Source: Alligator mississippiensis
Taxonomy: Eukaryota > Chordata > Crocodylia > Alligatoridae
Reading direction: 5' to 3'
Length of the DNA: 64,000 bases
NCBI RefSeq assembly: GCF_030867095.1
Contig: NC_081830.1
Coordinates: 37,944,781 to 38,008,780, forward strand
A model generated the notes under the pieces. That model was given only the letters and a program-made list of their open reading frames with translations. It ran no database searches and was not told where the DNA came from. Each line of letters begins with the position of its first letter. Positions within the stretch are counted from its first letter, which is position 1. Both the position numbers and the translations under genes were made by a program. Below, piece after piece: positions 47,201 to 54,225 of the stretch.

Positions 47201-50200
47201 TTGTAACAAAACATTCATCCCCCTGGGGTACAAATTGAGACGATCATACTGGAATGGTGAGCAGAGTCCTAAATACAGCTAGGTGAACTGCACAAAAAAA
47301 GGATTTGCTACCATTTCCTTGAATAACATTATTGGCCTGGATTCTCCTCCCACATATTCCAGATCTAGATTAGCCTTGCACTAGAGACTTCAGTGGAGTC
47401 AACCTGTATTTACATTGGAATAAATGAACAAAGGATCCAGTGCCCTCGGTGTTTCTTCTATCATGTTAATTAATATTTCATGAATATTAATATGATGGAC
47501 AATTTTTTCAGCAAGTTTGTCTGTGGAAATGGAGAGTGTTGTAAATACTTAGAGAAATGTGTATTTGCACTGGTCGGGGGAATATTTGGTGAACTATTTT
47601 GCATGAAAATGCAGCTTGGGGTTGCCTGAAACTATTTACAAATTGGAGTGGAGTTGCTTTTGTCCAGATTATCTCCACCCCCTCCCTCCCACAGAATTTG
47701 AAAAAGTCCAAATTAAACATTTTTCACTTGAGATTTCTGAAAGATTTTAAAAGTACCTAAAATTTAACTTTAAATTGAAGCAAAATATTTAACTGGTTCT
47801 GGTACTACATTTTTTCATTTCATTGTGGAAATCTACAAAAAACCCAAAATGTATTACAGGTTGCCCCCAAATGAATTCTCCCCCGCCCTCCACCCAATTC
47901 TCTGCCTCTAGCTCTTTTTCTCTTTTGGAACTTGAAAATCCAATTATTTGCTCAGCTCTGATGGCAAAAAAATATTTCTGCTGGTATTGCAAAGCTGTCT
48001 GTGGGATTGGCAGCTACCAGTCAGGTCACAGGAATGATATCAAGTAACAAAGGACATGCAACACATGTGTTGCTAAATCAATAGCATGAAGAGCACATTA
48101 CAATAGTAACAACCAGAATGGAGGTCTTGTCAAATAATTTGCAAAGCATTTTAAGGTTTAAACATACTTATTGAAACCATTCAGCACAGTGTTTCAAGTA
48201 CTGAACCACACTTTGTAAACCTGTTCATAGATCATTTTGGAATAAATAACCAAAGATGGTTGTGACTAGGTCACTCATCTGCTTGTAGCAGGCAATCCAA
48301 ACTCTCACAGCACAGCAGTCCTCCTGAGGGCCATGAGGAACCTCACATGGCTGGACTCTTAGCTGGTGTTGGTAGTGGTATGAGGATATTTTTAATCTGA
48401 GCATGGGCAAGGCATTTGTGGGAGACTCAGGATGCCAGATGCCAGCACATGTTGGCAAGTGGGGAAGCTCATCCTACTGCTGTCTTCGCCAGTGGTGCCA
48501 ACAGGGGACCACAAAGTCGCACTTGCTGAAACAACAAGAAAAAGAATGAGAGACTCTGTGTTGGATTGGAAGGCACTTTGCATTTTCAGAGTTAAAAACC
48601 CTCAACTTTTTCTGTCTCTCTAGACTCAAGCGCCAATGAATTCTCTGCAACTTGAGGTAAGTGATTCACCACACCCAAAGAAAGAAGGAATTATCCACAC
48701 ACACCCCAGCAATACCAGTGAGTACAGCTCTTGCATTTATACTGAAACAGCTGGTGATGCATGTGAGTTTTGGTGCCTTCTGGGTGTTGCACTGGAGTGT
48801 ATGCAGAAGTACTTGCTGTAATTCTTTATTGTTATGGGCTGGTGAATGCTTGCATTCATGAGGACTGTGAAACAGGAAATATTTATGTGCATGTCGACAT
48901 CTGATCCTTGGATGGTGTAAACTTGCATTGCTCCTTTGATTGTAGCATGGCTGAATGCATGTAGACTTCTCTGGAGCTACATCAGTGGACACCCCTTGGA
49001 GATTGCCCCAGTGCATGTGTATGTTCTATTCTTGAACCTTTTACAGGGAAAAGAGAAATGGTTGGAAATGATTTAGTGCTGTTCAAAATGTATTTCCCAG
49101 AGAGATATTGGAAGAGGGCCAATGGGGTATTGACTTTCCCTTGAAGGTGAAGAGTATTACCCAGTCTGCATTCTAGACATTTCTTGATTGTACTGTGCTG
49201 CTAATACTACACACCCTTCTTGTAAACTATTTCAACCTTGTCTGTGCTCCCAAGCATACAGCATAAAAAGGGTAATATGGGTAACTGCGCCCACTTCTGT
49301 TTCCTTTGCTCTATGCCGGAGTTTCTAACACAAGCCTGTACTCCTCTCCATTCTAGCTGCAAATTCCTTTGACATGGTACTCCCCACTGAATCCAGCAAG
49401 CCGCTGACAGCTGAGCTGAAGATCAGCAAGTCCCTGCAGAAGGCCAGGATCACGGCAATGTTCACACATGCTGTATGTCCCTGACTGACTCTTTCAGATC
49501 TTTATGCAGCTTCTCCTCTGCTTTCCACTCTGATTTCACAACTCCTCAGTGGTGTTTCCATACTCTGTACCTGTATCTTTCTTCTTGGCCTCCCCTCTGT
49601 CAATCAGCATTCCTTCTCCATCAGGATGCTATCTCCCCCCGTGCCTGTGGAAGCTGGTCAGCACCCCTTCCCCACCCCTCTCCACAACAGCCCAGAGCCT
49701 ACAAGCCATTGCCAACAACACACAGTCCCATGGTACTGGTGGGGACTCGTGCACAACCTCAACCCGTCCCATCCCACACCCACTCCAGACTCAAGCTGGG
49801 TGGAGTGGAGTAACTCTGGACTAGCCGGAACCAGGGTAGTCCTGACCCAGCCCACCCTGCGCCTGCTCCGGACTTGCCCACCCATGCTGAGCAGCAGCAG
49901 CAGTAGCAGCAGTGGCCAGACAGAAACTGCTGCTCAGTGCAGCGGGAAAAGCAGCCCCTTCTCCTTACCACTGCTTTTCTTGATGCAGCCACCCAGACCC
50001 AGGCTGCCCTGTGGCTCCTCTACGCTGCTGTTGCCACCTCTGTGCCACCCAGTAGGGTAGCAGTGGCAGTGCAAAGGAGCCGTAGGGCAGCCCAGGTGTG
50101 GGCTCCAGGTGGCTGCAGCAAGAAGGGCCCTGGCACTTTTCCCTGTGCTGAGTAGCAGTTTCTTCCCAGCTGCTGCTACTGCTCAGAATGGATGGGCAGG

Positions 50201-53200
50201 CCTGGAGCAAGTGCATGGCAGGCTGGGTTGGGCCTGCACACAGGTTCTGGCTGGTCCAGAGCTGCTGCTCTGCCAGGCCAAGTCCGGAGTGGGTGTGGGG
50301 TGGGTTGGGTCGGGGCAGGGCTGGGGCCAGTGGCAGTGGCAGCTGTTGATACCTGGACTTCCTAAAAAGGCAGTCCAGCTGCAGAGTTGCCCCAGCCCTG
50401 CTGCGTGCCCAGGGGGCAGCAAGACATGCCACGAGTGCAACCAAGGGACCTGCCGTGGACCAGACCAGACAAAGTCCCTCTGTGGGCCATATTTACCCAT
50501 CTCTGTTCTAGTACATTCACTGCTGCTGCCGTGGCTGGGAGGAGCAGGGCCCAGGCTATAGGGCTGAGGATGGCAAGTATTTGCTCAGACCTCTTGACCC
50601 AGAGGTGAGCTGAATGGACTGTATAAATAAGGAGAGTAAATAAAATGGTGATGGATGAGGAGTTTGTCCTTTTGGCAGCATCAGCCATTTTTCATAATAT
50701 TTCATGCCTTTTCTATCATCTTTTTAATTTGCCTTTATTAAAGACATGATTGAAGACATCACAGCATCATTTGCTGAACACTTTGTTTCCAATTACTGAA
50801 AAGATTCTATAATTATTTTTTGTAAGTTTAAATTTCTGGCAAATTTTTAAATAAATTAAAAAAACATGGAAACTGTTGATAGAAATGATAAATGAACCCT
50901 CTGAGATTCATAGATTCATAGATATAGGGACCTTGAAAATCTTCTAGTCTGACCCCCTGCCCTGGCAGGAGAGAAAACTGGGCTCAAATGACCCCAACTA
51001 GGTAATTGTCAAGCCTCCTCTTAAAGACCCCCGAGGTAGAAGCCAGCACCACTTCCCTTGAAAGTTGGAGATAAAAGCAATGTTGATGTTCTGGAATTGT
51101 TTTTTACAGAAATAGTTAATCTATGTTTTTTACCAAGCTCCCCTTATTGGTTAAACCTCAGTTTATCCCCCAGCTAGATCAAAAGAGCCCCAGGGCTGTC
51201 CTACTTATCCAGGATTGCAGTGCACTCGAGCCTTACTTCCTTCTGGCAGTAGCTACATCCTGTCCCACTCCAACTCATGCTATTGCCTTGCCTGTGTGTG
51301 AGGAATACATCGCATGCTCCTGAGGCAGAAGGCAGCAAGGGTCTGATCTACTGTGTTATTACTTTAATCCTTTTCTGTATGTTATGATGAAGTCCTCGTA
51401 CAACCAATTGTGGTGGTAAAATGGGTGGTGTGAACTCCGGTCCTTGCAGGCTGAGAAGAAGGAGCCAACAGATCCTGCATGGAATAGCTTCACCTTCCCG
51501 GTACTGGATGAGCTGCACCCTTTAGACATTGATGCCCTGGTCCCTACCCATGATGAACGAGGCCACCCGATCCCAGAGTGGAAGCGGCAGGTGATGGTGA
51601 GGAAGCTGCAGGCTCGGCTGCAGTCTGAAGAGGATGTGGGCAGGAAGGTACAGTGCTGAGATGAATGGTTGCTGGGCTGGGGAAACTTTGTCAGCTTCTC
51701 CTTGCATGGTCAGTCCCTCTCTGTTCCATCCCACTTCCTTGTAGCAGTTTCATGCTGTTCCTCAGCCCCACGTTCCAAGGTCACATGGTTACTGCATCCC
51801 CAATATCCCATCCCTGGTATCCTCACTTCAGGGTATAGGCACACAGGTGCTAGGTGGTGAACTTAGAAGTGGTTCACTACTCCATACCACCTGCCTGTGT
51901 GCATGCGCATGGATCCCTCAATGAAAGCAGAAGAAGCTACCATGCATTTACTGTGGGGTAGGAGTTTGTACATAGGCAGTTACTGCAGAAGATCTGGTAT
52001 GCTGTTAAATTCATGCCTGAACTTAGCTCACAATAGTTTGTTCATGTATCCCCATCCCCTTTTGTCAAAGGGCACCAAGTTCTAAGCATAGGGTCCCAAA
52101 GCAGGGGGAGTGTGGGCTTTGTCTCTGAATGAACAAAACTTGTTTAGGGGGCTACACAAGGACTAGGTGCTTGGACAGTGAATATTGATAAAGGGCTTGG
52201 CATCCCTTTGAGCAGTATTGGTTGGAGGCCATGTTGCCCACAAGACTGTCAGACGTTGCAGCTACAGGAGCTAAAGCTGAGGTTGACACTATAGGGGTGT
52301 TGCCCACAATGTGCTACTTTATTGTTGCCCATGGGGCCAAAAAGGTGGGAGATAGCTGCCTTATAGTGCTTAGTTGCACAGATGTCATTAGCCCATGGGG
52401 GTTGTGGTTGTGGCTACACACAATAGTGTGAAGGACACAGGTGGGTCCTTTAGTTATCACAATGTCTCTACCTACCAGTCTTGGGATATGTGGGAATATT
52501 CATCCTATTGCTGGGCTGTCACTGCCTTAGGGGTCCTGAGGTGTCTCTTTGGGGTGCTGAGGTGGGAGGGAAGGTACCATGAAGCCCTGGTGGCGTCTGA
52601 CTCTAACTGATTAAGTGAATGGTCCTCTGAGATCTCTTGCTTCTGTCTCTTGCGTGCAGAGCACTGAGGATGGCTCAGCAGAGCTGAGGGATTGGAGGTA
52701 CTCTCAGACTCACAATGCTATCCTGGGCCCCTATGGAGAGCTGCTGACTGAGGATGACGTGCTTTACCTGGAGAGGCAAATTGAGAACCTGCAGCTGAGA
52801 AAGAAGTGCCAGGAATATGAGAGTGAGCTGGGGCGCTTAGCAGAGGAGCTGCAGACCATCCTGCCTGCCCCCATTGTCAACATCACCATCAACAGCCAGC
52901 TCCTGCAGCAGGGGCCAGAGCGGGGTGACCAGACCCTGCCGGTCTGGTGCAGTCGCATCTCTGGTGTAGTGAAGAGCATGTCTTTGCTGCTGGCCAACGT
53001 AAATGATGGCAAGAGGAAGGAAAGAGAGAGGCCAGCCCCAAAAACACAGTCAGAGCCCAGTGAGGTGAGGGGCCCTGCAGGAGGCACTGCAGAGAGAGAG
53101 ATCCTGGAGTGTGGTGTCTCTGTTAAGGACTTGAGGGGTAACTTTGAGAAGCAGGCTTTCCCAGGACAAAAAATGCCTTTGGAGCTCCAAGGTGGGAAGG

Positions 53201-54225
53201 GGACACCCAGGGAATGCTCTGGAGGATACCTAGGTCCTTCCCAAAAGCCCTGGAGCACAAGTAAGAGCCAGAGAAAACCTGTGTGTGAAGACCACGAGTG
53301 TGGTGATGTGGAGATTGCCAGTGACTCGGGGATCAGCTGTGAAGAGGCTTCCTCAGATGCAAGCGGGTCTCCTATCCCAGCCACAGAGGCAGTCAGTCTC
53401 AGAAAAGAACGGATAGTCATGCTTTTTCTGAGCCACTGGAAGAAATCTGCTTACATGCCTTCCCTGAAAACCATGGCCAGGAAAACTCTGGAGGCTCAAA
53501 GGGGCAGGAGGAAGGGAGGGGAGGAGGCTTCTGAGAAAGCCAGAGAAGAGCGGGTTCCCGTGGAGAAGCCCATGGTGGAAATGAGCAAACTGAGCCATTT
53601 AATTCAGCAGAGGAACACTATCAAGAACCTGATCTGCAACTGGAAGGACCTCATCTCTCATGTCCCATCGCGGCAGATCCAGCGCCTGAACCGCCGGCAC
53701 ATCACCTATTCTCCCGAGCAGTTCCTGCCCCATGTCAATGGGGCCCCTGTTGACTATGACAGCCTAACCCTTGATCTTTTCATGCTTGGCTACTTCCATA
53801 TCCTGGAGCTGGACCTTCCCCCCAATGAGCGCAGGGCGAGGCATCTCCTCTGCTTTGAAGTCTTCGACCACTTGGGCAGACACAGCTGGGAGACTGTGCG
53901 TGCCTTCCACAAGGCAGTAGTTGATGAGGTAACTGCAGGCAGGCGGGGGTGGAAAGACAGCTTGGAGGATGTGAAGATTCATTTTTTTGGCCACACAAAG
54001 GATCTGAAAAGGGAGATGGAACCAAGCAGAGCCTCAGCAGATACCGCACTAAAGCCAATATCCAGAGTCAAGGTCCAAAGTGCTGCTCTCGAGCAGGGAC
54101 AGCATATTCCAGGCAACTGCACGGAGCTTGGTAGCTTCAACAATGAGGAAATCTGCAGATACATTGACCGGAGCTTCACCTTCTGGAAGGAAAAGGAAGC
54201 TGAGATCTTCAGCTTCGCGGACTGA
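16938..54225 (+). CDS. ESPNL: Espin-like protein (ESPNL), complete coding chain
   Basis: ESPNL is a relative of espin. Its N-terminal ankyrin repeats are known to bind class III myosins, which carry it to hair-cell stereocilia tips and help set stereocilia spacing. Exons: 16938-17231, 19707-19897, 27814-28000, 29535-29717, 31761-31892, (38047-38079, candidate), 46950-47105, 48624-48762, 49357-49472, 51450-51647, 52660-54225. Phases agree throughout and total 3195 nt (1064 aa; 1053 without the candidate). The first five exons encode ankyrin repeats (e.g. [33 protein letters not shown]). Later exons carry [18 protein letters not shown] and [20 protein letters not shown], both hallmarks of ESPNL. 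The proline-rich segment of mammalian ESPNL was not found; a different middle region replaces it. ATG 16938 is chosen because it begins the conserved N-terminus and has G at -3 and +4. Confidence 0.93.
17232..19706 (+). other. ESPNL: ESPNL intron 1
   Basis: It contains a hAT-like element at 17892-18324; otherwise nothing recognised. Confidence 0.5.
17892..18324. mobile_element. hAT-like non-autonomous element
   Basis: The left end CAGGGCAGTCCAACTT and the right end agttggacagccatgcccta are inverted repeats with a small length difference, and the ccaca-type subterminal words resemble hAT elements. I did not find a convincing 8-bp target duplication. Confidence 0.55.
19707..19897 (+). CDS. ESPNL: ESPNL exon 2 (ankyrin repeats)
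   Basis: The exon follows ttgccacag and ends with AG of a serine codon before gtatgg. It encodes [20 protein letters not shown] and [20 protein letters not shown], two ankyrin repeats. Confidence 0.94.
20364..20673. mobile_element. hAT (Charlie-like) MITE
   Basis: The left end CAGTGGTTCTCAGTCTTTA and the right end ttgagaatccctg are inverted (CAGTGGTTCTCA against CAGGGATTCTCA), the classic Charlie-type terminus. Flanks ccctaaag (20356-20363) and agctaaag (20674-20681) are a target duplication agreeing at 6 of 8 bases. Confidence 0.8.
20879..21071. mobile_element. Double-hairpin MITE
   Basis: The first hairpin (20879-21014) has arms of about 47 bp around the perfect inner pair TTGAACTAAAGCT/AGCTTTAGTTCAA (20933-20965). 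A second hairpin follows, with arms ctttaattagag and ctctaattaaag around ggagc. G and C runs occur at the arm ends. A related copy is at 14786-14905. The superfamily is unknown to me. Confidence 0.65.
21848..22617. mobile_element. hAT-like element with internal minisatellite
   Basis: The ends TGGGTTACCATAT and atatagtaaccct are inverted repeats, and 'atgtccgggttttctcaaacatgtcctctttt' type subterminal sequence is mirrored by gtgtcctcttttttagaact at the right. Flanking aagtagct/aagtagta agree at 6 of 8 bases. The GC-rich centre contains degenerate tandem repeats. Confidence 0.65.
22340..22565 (+). repeat. G-rich minisatellite, unit about 40-43 bp
   Basis: About five degenerate units share a core like gaggggcactggcagtgccg followed by a G run. 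It lies inside the hAT-like element. Confidence 0.65.
23713..23957 (+). repeat. Left arm of 245-bp inverted repeat pair
   Basis: This segment matches the reverse complement of 27161-27405 at roughly 90 percent by eye over 245 bp with almost no gaps, 3.2 kb apart. Shared words include cagcattgacatgacgtggt and gtcatatagctcaggcagta. It includes a loosely tRNA-like stretch near its right end. Two copies of one dispersed repeat is the simplest reading. Confidence 0.9.
24211..24330 (+). mobile_element. MIR-like tRNA-derived SINE
   Basis: The stretch has an A-box-like tggttaggacactagg, a perfect B box GGTTCAACCCC, and then cagctctgccacagacttct, the arrangement of MIR/CORE-SINE heads. It is diverged and truncated. 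Confidence 0.6.
24674..24691 (+). repeat. Poly-C homopolymer, 18 bp
   Basis: An uninterrupted C run followed by a short CA stretch. Confidence 0.85.
24825..24885 (+). mobile_element. MIR-like SINE head fragment
   Basis: The words ccaatggttaggacccttgg and tttgggagagctgg resemble a tRNA-derived SINE A-box region; the B box is lost. It lies about 600 bp from the copy at 24211. Confidence 0.4.
25440..27031. mobile_element. hAT-like element with palindromic core
   Basis: The ends CAGGGGTGGGCAATTATTT and atattttgcctgcccca are inverted repeats of the hAT (Charlie-like) kind, and both subterminal regions carry 'ggccaca/ggccagat' words. The flanks atctacag and gtctaaaa agree only at 5 of 8, so the target duplication is decayed. 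Inside, 26190-26690 is an imperfect palindrome centred near 26430: ccatgcagctgggagccaca on the left pairs with tggctcctggctgcatgg on the right. The G/T-rich tract 25820-26160 is also inside. No transposase frame was recognised. Confidence 0.7.
25820..26160 (+). repeat. G/T-rich degenerate tandem repeat and CA microsatellite
   Basis: Repeated gtgtgggtgtg words with G runs. The segment tttgtggggggctgtgtggg occurs at 25851 and again about 136 bp later, suggesting a longer repeat period. A (CA)n stretch follows at about 26133-26160. Confidence 0.75.
27161..27405 (-). repeat. Right arm of 245-bp inverted repeat pair
   Basis: Reverse complement of 23713-23957 with scattered substitutions. On the minus strand it continues past the shared part into ggttcaggtcccgctgttca, which resembles a tRNA B box, so this copy keeps more of one end than the left copy does. 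Confidence 0.9.
27814..28000 (+). CDS. ESPNL: ESPNL exon 3 (ankyrin repeats)
   Basis: The exon follows cccggcag and ends GTG GTC TGG CTG before gtaatc. It encodes [20 protein letters not shown] and [20 protein letters not shown], two ankyrin repeats nearly identical to mammalian ESPNL. Confidence 0.95.
28001..29534 (+). other. ESPNL: ESPNL intron 3
   Basis: No mobile element or other feature recognised. Confidence 0.5.
29535..29717 (+). CDS. ESPNL: ESPNL exon 4 (ankyrin repeats)
   Basis: The exon follows cttttgcag and ends CTG GAG before gtaagc, 61 codons in phase 0. It encodes [20 protein letters not shown], then [15 protein letters not shown] and [16 protein letters not shown]. Confidence 0.95.
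29718..31760 (+). other. ESPNL: ESPNL intron 4
   Basis: It contains the small hAT at 30926-31177. Near 29919 the words aaggccttgtctatgctccc resemble one end of a common old repeat. Nothing else was recognised. Confidence 0.5.
30926..31177. mobile_element. hAT MITE, 252 bp
   Basis: A perfect 8-bp duplication CTCTAGGG (30918-30925 and 31178-31185) flanks ends CAGCAGTTTTCAAC and attaagaacagctggctg, which are loose inverted repeats of hAT type. The centre is GC-rich. Confidence 0.85.
31761..31892 (+). CDS. ESPNL: ESPNL exon 5 (last ankyrin repeat)
   Basis: The exon follows tttgttgacag and ends CTG before gtaata, 44 codons in phase 0. It encodes [20 protein letters not shown] and [19 protein letters not shown], closing the ankyrin domain. 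Confidence 0.94.
32490..34409 (+). mobile_element. CR1 LINE, 5'-truncated, RT frame open
   Basis: The element holds the reverse transcriptase and C-terminal part of CR1 ORF2 and a short 3' end with cggactcgatctattgaggt and the CR1 terminal 8-bp repeats (aatctatg, three copies). The endonuclease half is absent, so it is 5'-truncated. The remaining coding region has no stop or frameshift, so it looks younger than every other CR1 here. It lies in ESPNL intron 5, in the same orientation as the gene. No obvious target duplication was seen. Confidence 0.95.
32565..34316 (+). CDS. CR1 ORF2 fragment: reverse transcriptase
   Basis: An uninterrupted frame of about 583 codons, open further upstream to about 32490, ends at TAG 34314-34316. 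RT signatures in order: [99 protein letters not shown] and the catalytic FADD box (33513-33524). The C-terminus has [20 protein letters not shown] and the [12 protein letters not shown] end. The true LINE start codon lies in the missing 5' part. It is not a host gene. Confidence 0.93.
   Translation: MELRMATQVKDNKKLFFRYIGSKRKTQGGIGPLLNGQKQLVTDRGDKAELLNEYFASVFLSEGQDKSLTGVVERQQQGARLPCVDPEMVQSHLEELDAFKSAGPDELHPRVPKALADIIAEPLVGIFERSWRTGQVPEDWKRASVVPIFKKGRKEDPGNYRPVSLTSILGKVFEKIIKAHICESPAGQIMLRGNQHGFVAGRSCLTNLVSFYDQVTKCLDTGGGVDVIYLDFRKAFDMVSHPILVNKLRGCDVDDYTVRWVANWLEGRTQRVMVDGSVSTWKGVGSGVPQGSVLGPILFNVFISDLDEGVKCTLSKFADDTKLWGDVDTPEGREQLQADLDRLDKWAENNRMQFNKEKCKVLHLGRKNVQHAYSLGNGLLGGTEMERDLGVLVDSKMNMSRQCDEAIRKANGILSCISRCMTNRSKEVILPLYRALVRPQLEYCVQFWVPHFKKDADNLERVQRRATHMVKGLQTKPYEERLEKLDLFSLRKRRLRGDLVAAYKFITGAQKGIGEYLFTKAPPGVTRNNGHKLAESRFRLDIRKNFFTVRVAKVWNGLPREVVLSPTLGVFKRRLDEYLAGAI
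34410..40099 (+). other. ESPNL: ESPNL intron 5, middle
   Basis: Apart from the candidate 33-nt exon at 38047 and an old repeat remnant near 39680 (words such as tgacttccagtgggatctgg), I see no feature in this stretch. Confidence 0.4.
38047..38079 (+). CDS. ESPNL: Candidate ESPNL micro-exon, 11 codons
   Basis: A strong acceptor (gatttttttcag) and a strong donor (gtaagg) enclose 33 nt encoding [11 protein letters not shown] in phase 0 on both sides, so it would fit between exon 5 and 46950-47105 without changing the frame. I have no clear homology for it. It could equally be a chance pair of splice-like sites. Confidence 0.35.
40100..40300 (-). mobile_element. CR1 LINE fragment, 3' end
   Basis: The plus strand reads cagggctggaagggacctca and continues as the complement of the CR1 3' end. 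Diverged and truncated. Confidence 0.85.
40328..40402 (+). mobile_element. CR1-like 3' end fragment
   Basis: The words gcttgatcctgtgctagtgc and ggaggttcctaccaatccta resemble the sense CR1 3' end. It lies in opposite orientation 30 bp from the previous copy. Confidence 0.5.
41099..41124 (+). repeat. Pentanucleotide microsatellite (GGATA)n
   Basis: About five units of ggata, slightly imperfect. Confidence 0.75.
41532..42712. mobile_element. DNA-transposon-like element with long palindromic core
   Basis: The ends CAGGGGCCTTTGTACACATC and the complement of gtatgtacaagcaccccag form inverted repeats. Inside, arms extend from about 41990 to 42500 around a centre near 42215: gtggcaacccccagctggca on the left pairs with sequence at 42345-42425, and gagggaagcactgggccc pairs with cccaagtgcttccctcc. 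The right end has a second small hairpin (42601-42685: ctccctaaat/atttagggag). Long frames on both strands come from the GC content and symmetry and are not genes. A target duplication is not clear. Confidence 0.6.
42713..46949 (+). other. ESPNL: ESPNL intron 5, right part
   Basis: A possible CR1 3' tail lies at 44150-44225 (ggttcaagcaagatgatcat). No other element is recognised. A proline-rich frame at 45288-45471 was considered as an exon and not accepted. Confidence 0.4.
46950..47105 (+). CDS. ESPNL: ESPNL middle exon A
   Basis: The exon follows tgtcccaacag and ends GCC AAG before gtaacc, 52 codons in phase 0. It encodes [20 protein letters not shown] and then [21 protein letters not shown] see no clear counterpart in mammalian ESPNL; acceptance rests on splice sites, open frame and phase. 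Confidence 0.6.
47460..47496. repeat. AT-rich palindrome
   Basis: The sequence from atcatgttaattaatatt to aatattaatatgat is a near-perfect inverted repeat with a 5-bp centre. No function is evident. Confidence 0.7.
48624..48762 (+). CDS. ESPNL: ESPNL middle exon B
   Basis: The exon follows tctctctag and ends one base into a serine codon before gtgagt. It encodes [20 protein letters not shown] and on to YTETAGDA. The phase-1 end fits the only open frame of the next exon. A second strong donor (gtaagt at 48657) lies inside and would give an 11-codon version that does not keep the downstream frame. Confidence 0.6.
49357..49472 (+). CDS. ESPNL: ESPNL middle exon C
   Basis: The exon follows ccattctag, is open only when entered in phase 1, and ends GCT before gtatgt. 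It encodes [20 protein letters not shown] and [18 protein letters not shown]. It joins in frame to the well-conserved next exon, which supports it. Confidence 0.7.
49740..50505. mobile_element. hAT-like element with long palindromic core
   Basis: The right end gggccatatttacccatctc-tg resembles the complement of a hAT terminus. The interior (about 49760-50330) is a near-continuous imperfect palindrome centred near 50040: ccagacagaaactgctgctc on the left pairs with gagtagcagtttcttccc on the right, and gcagccacccagacccaggc pairs with the mirrored segment at 50095-50125. The left end and target duplication were not found, so the start is approximate. It lies in an ESPNL intron. Confidence 0.6.
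50904..51070 (-). mobile_element. CR1 LINE fragment, 3' end
   Basis: It begins with attcatagattcatagatat (complement of the CR1 terminal repeats), then tctagtctgaccccctgcc. Truncated and diverged. Confidence 0.85.
51450..51647 (+). CDS. ESPNL: ESPNL exon ([16 protein letters not shown])
   Basis: The exon follows ccttgcag and ends GGC AGG AAG before gtacag, 66 codons in phase 0. It encodes [20 protein letters not shown] and [19 protein letters not shown], the most conserved linker motif of espin-like proteins. Mammalian ESPNL reads DIDGLVPTRDERGQPIPEWK here. Confidence 0.95.
51648..52659 (+). other. ESPNL: ESPNL last intron
   Basis: No repeat or other feature recognised. Confidence 0.5.
52660..54225 (+). 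CDS. ESPNL: ESPNL last coding exon
   Basis: The exon follows ttgcgtgcag and ends at TGA 54223-54225, 521 codons. In order it encodes [20 protein letters not shown], a likely coiled coil ([20 protein letters not shown]), [94 protein letters not shown], and the terminus [20 protein letters not shown] then IFSFAD. All are recognisable from mammalian ESPNL. A long single last exon is typical of the gene. Confidence 0.96.
   Translation, partial: STEDGSAELRDWRYSQTHNAILGPYGELLTEDDVLYLERQIENLQLRKKCQEYESELGRLAEELQTILPAPIVNITINSQLLQQGPERGDQTLPVWCSRISGVVKSMSLLLANVNDGKRKERERPAPKTQSEPSEVRGPAGGTAEREILECGVSVKDLRGNFEKQAFPGQKMPLELQGGKGTPRECSGGYLGPSQKPWSTSKSQRKPVCEDHECGDVEIASDSGISCEEASSDASGSPIPATEAVSLRKERIVMLFLSHWKKSAYMPSLKTMARKTLEAQRGRRKGGEEASEKAREERVPVEKPMVEMSKLSHLIQQRNTIKNLICNWKDLISHVPSRQIQRLNRRHITYSPEQFLPHVNGAPVDYDSLTLDLFMLGYFHILELDLPPNERRARHLLCFEVFDHLGRHSWETVRAFHKAVVDEVTAGRRGWKDSLEDVKIHFFGHTKDLKREMEPSRASADTALKPISRVKVQSAALEQGQHIPGNCTELGSFNNEEICRYIDRSFTFWKEKEAEIFSFAD

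Noticed and set aside
49626-50561. Overlapping 144-159 codon frames on both strands
   Set aside because: All lie in the palindromic element at 49740-50505; symmetry and GC content explain them.
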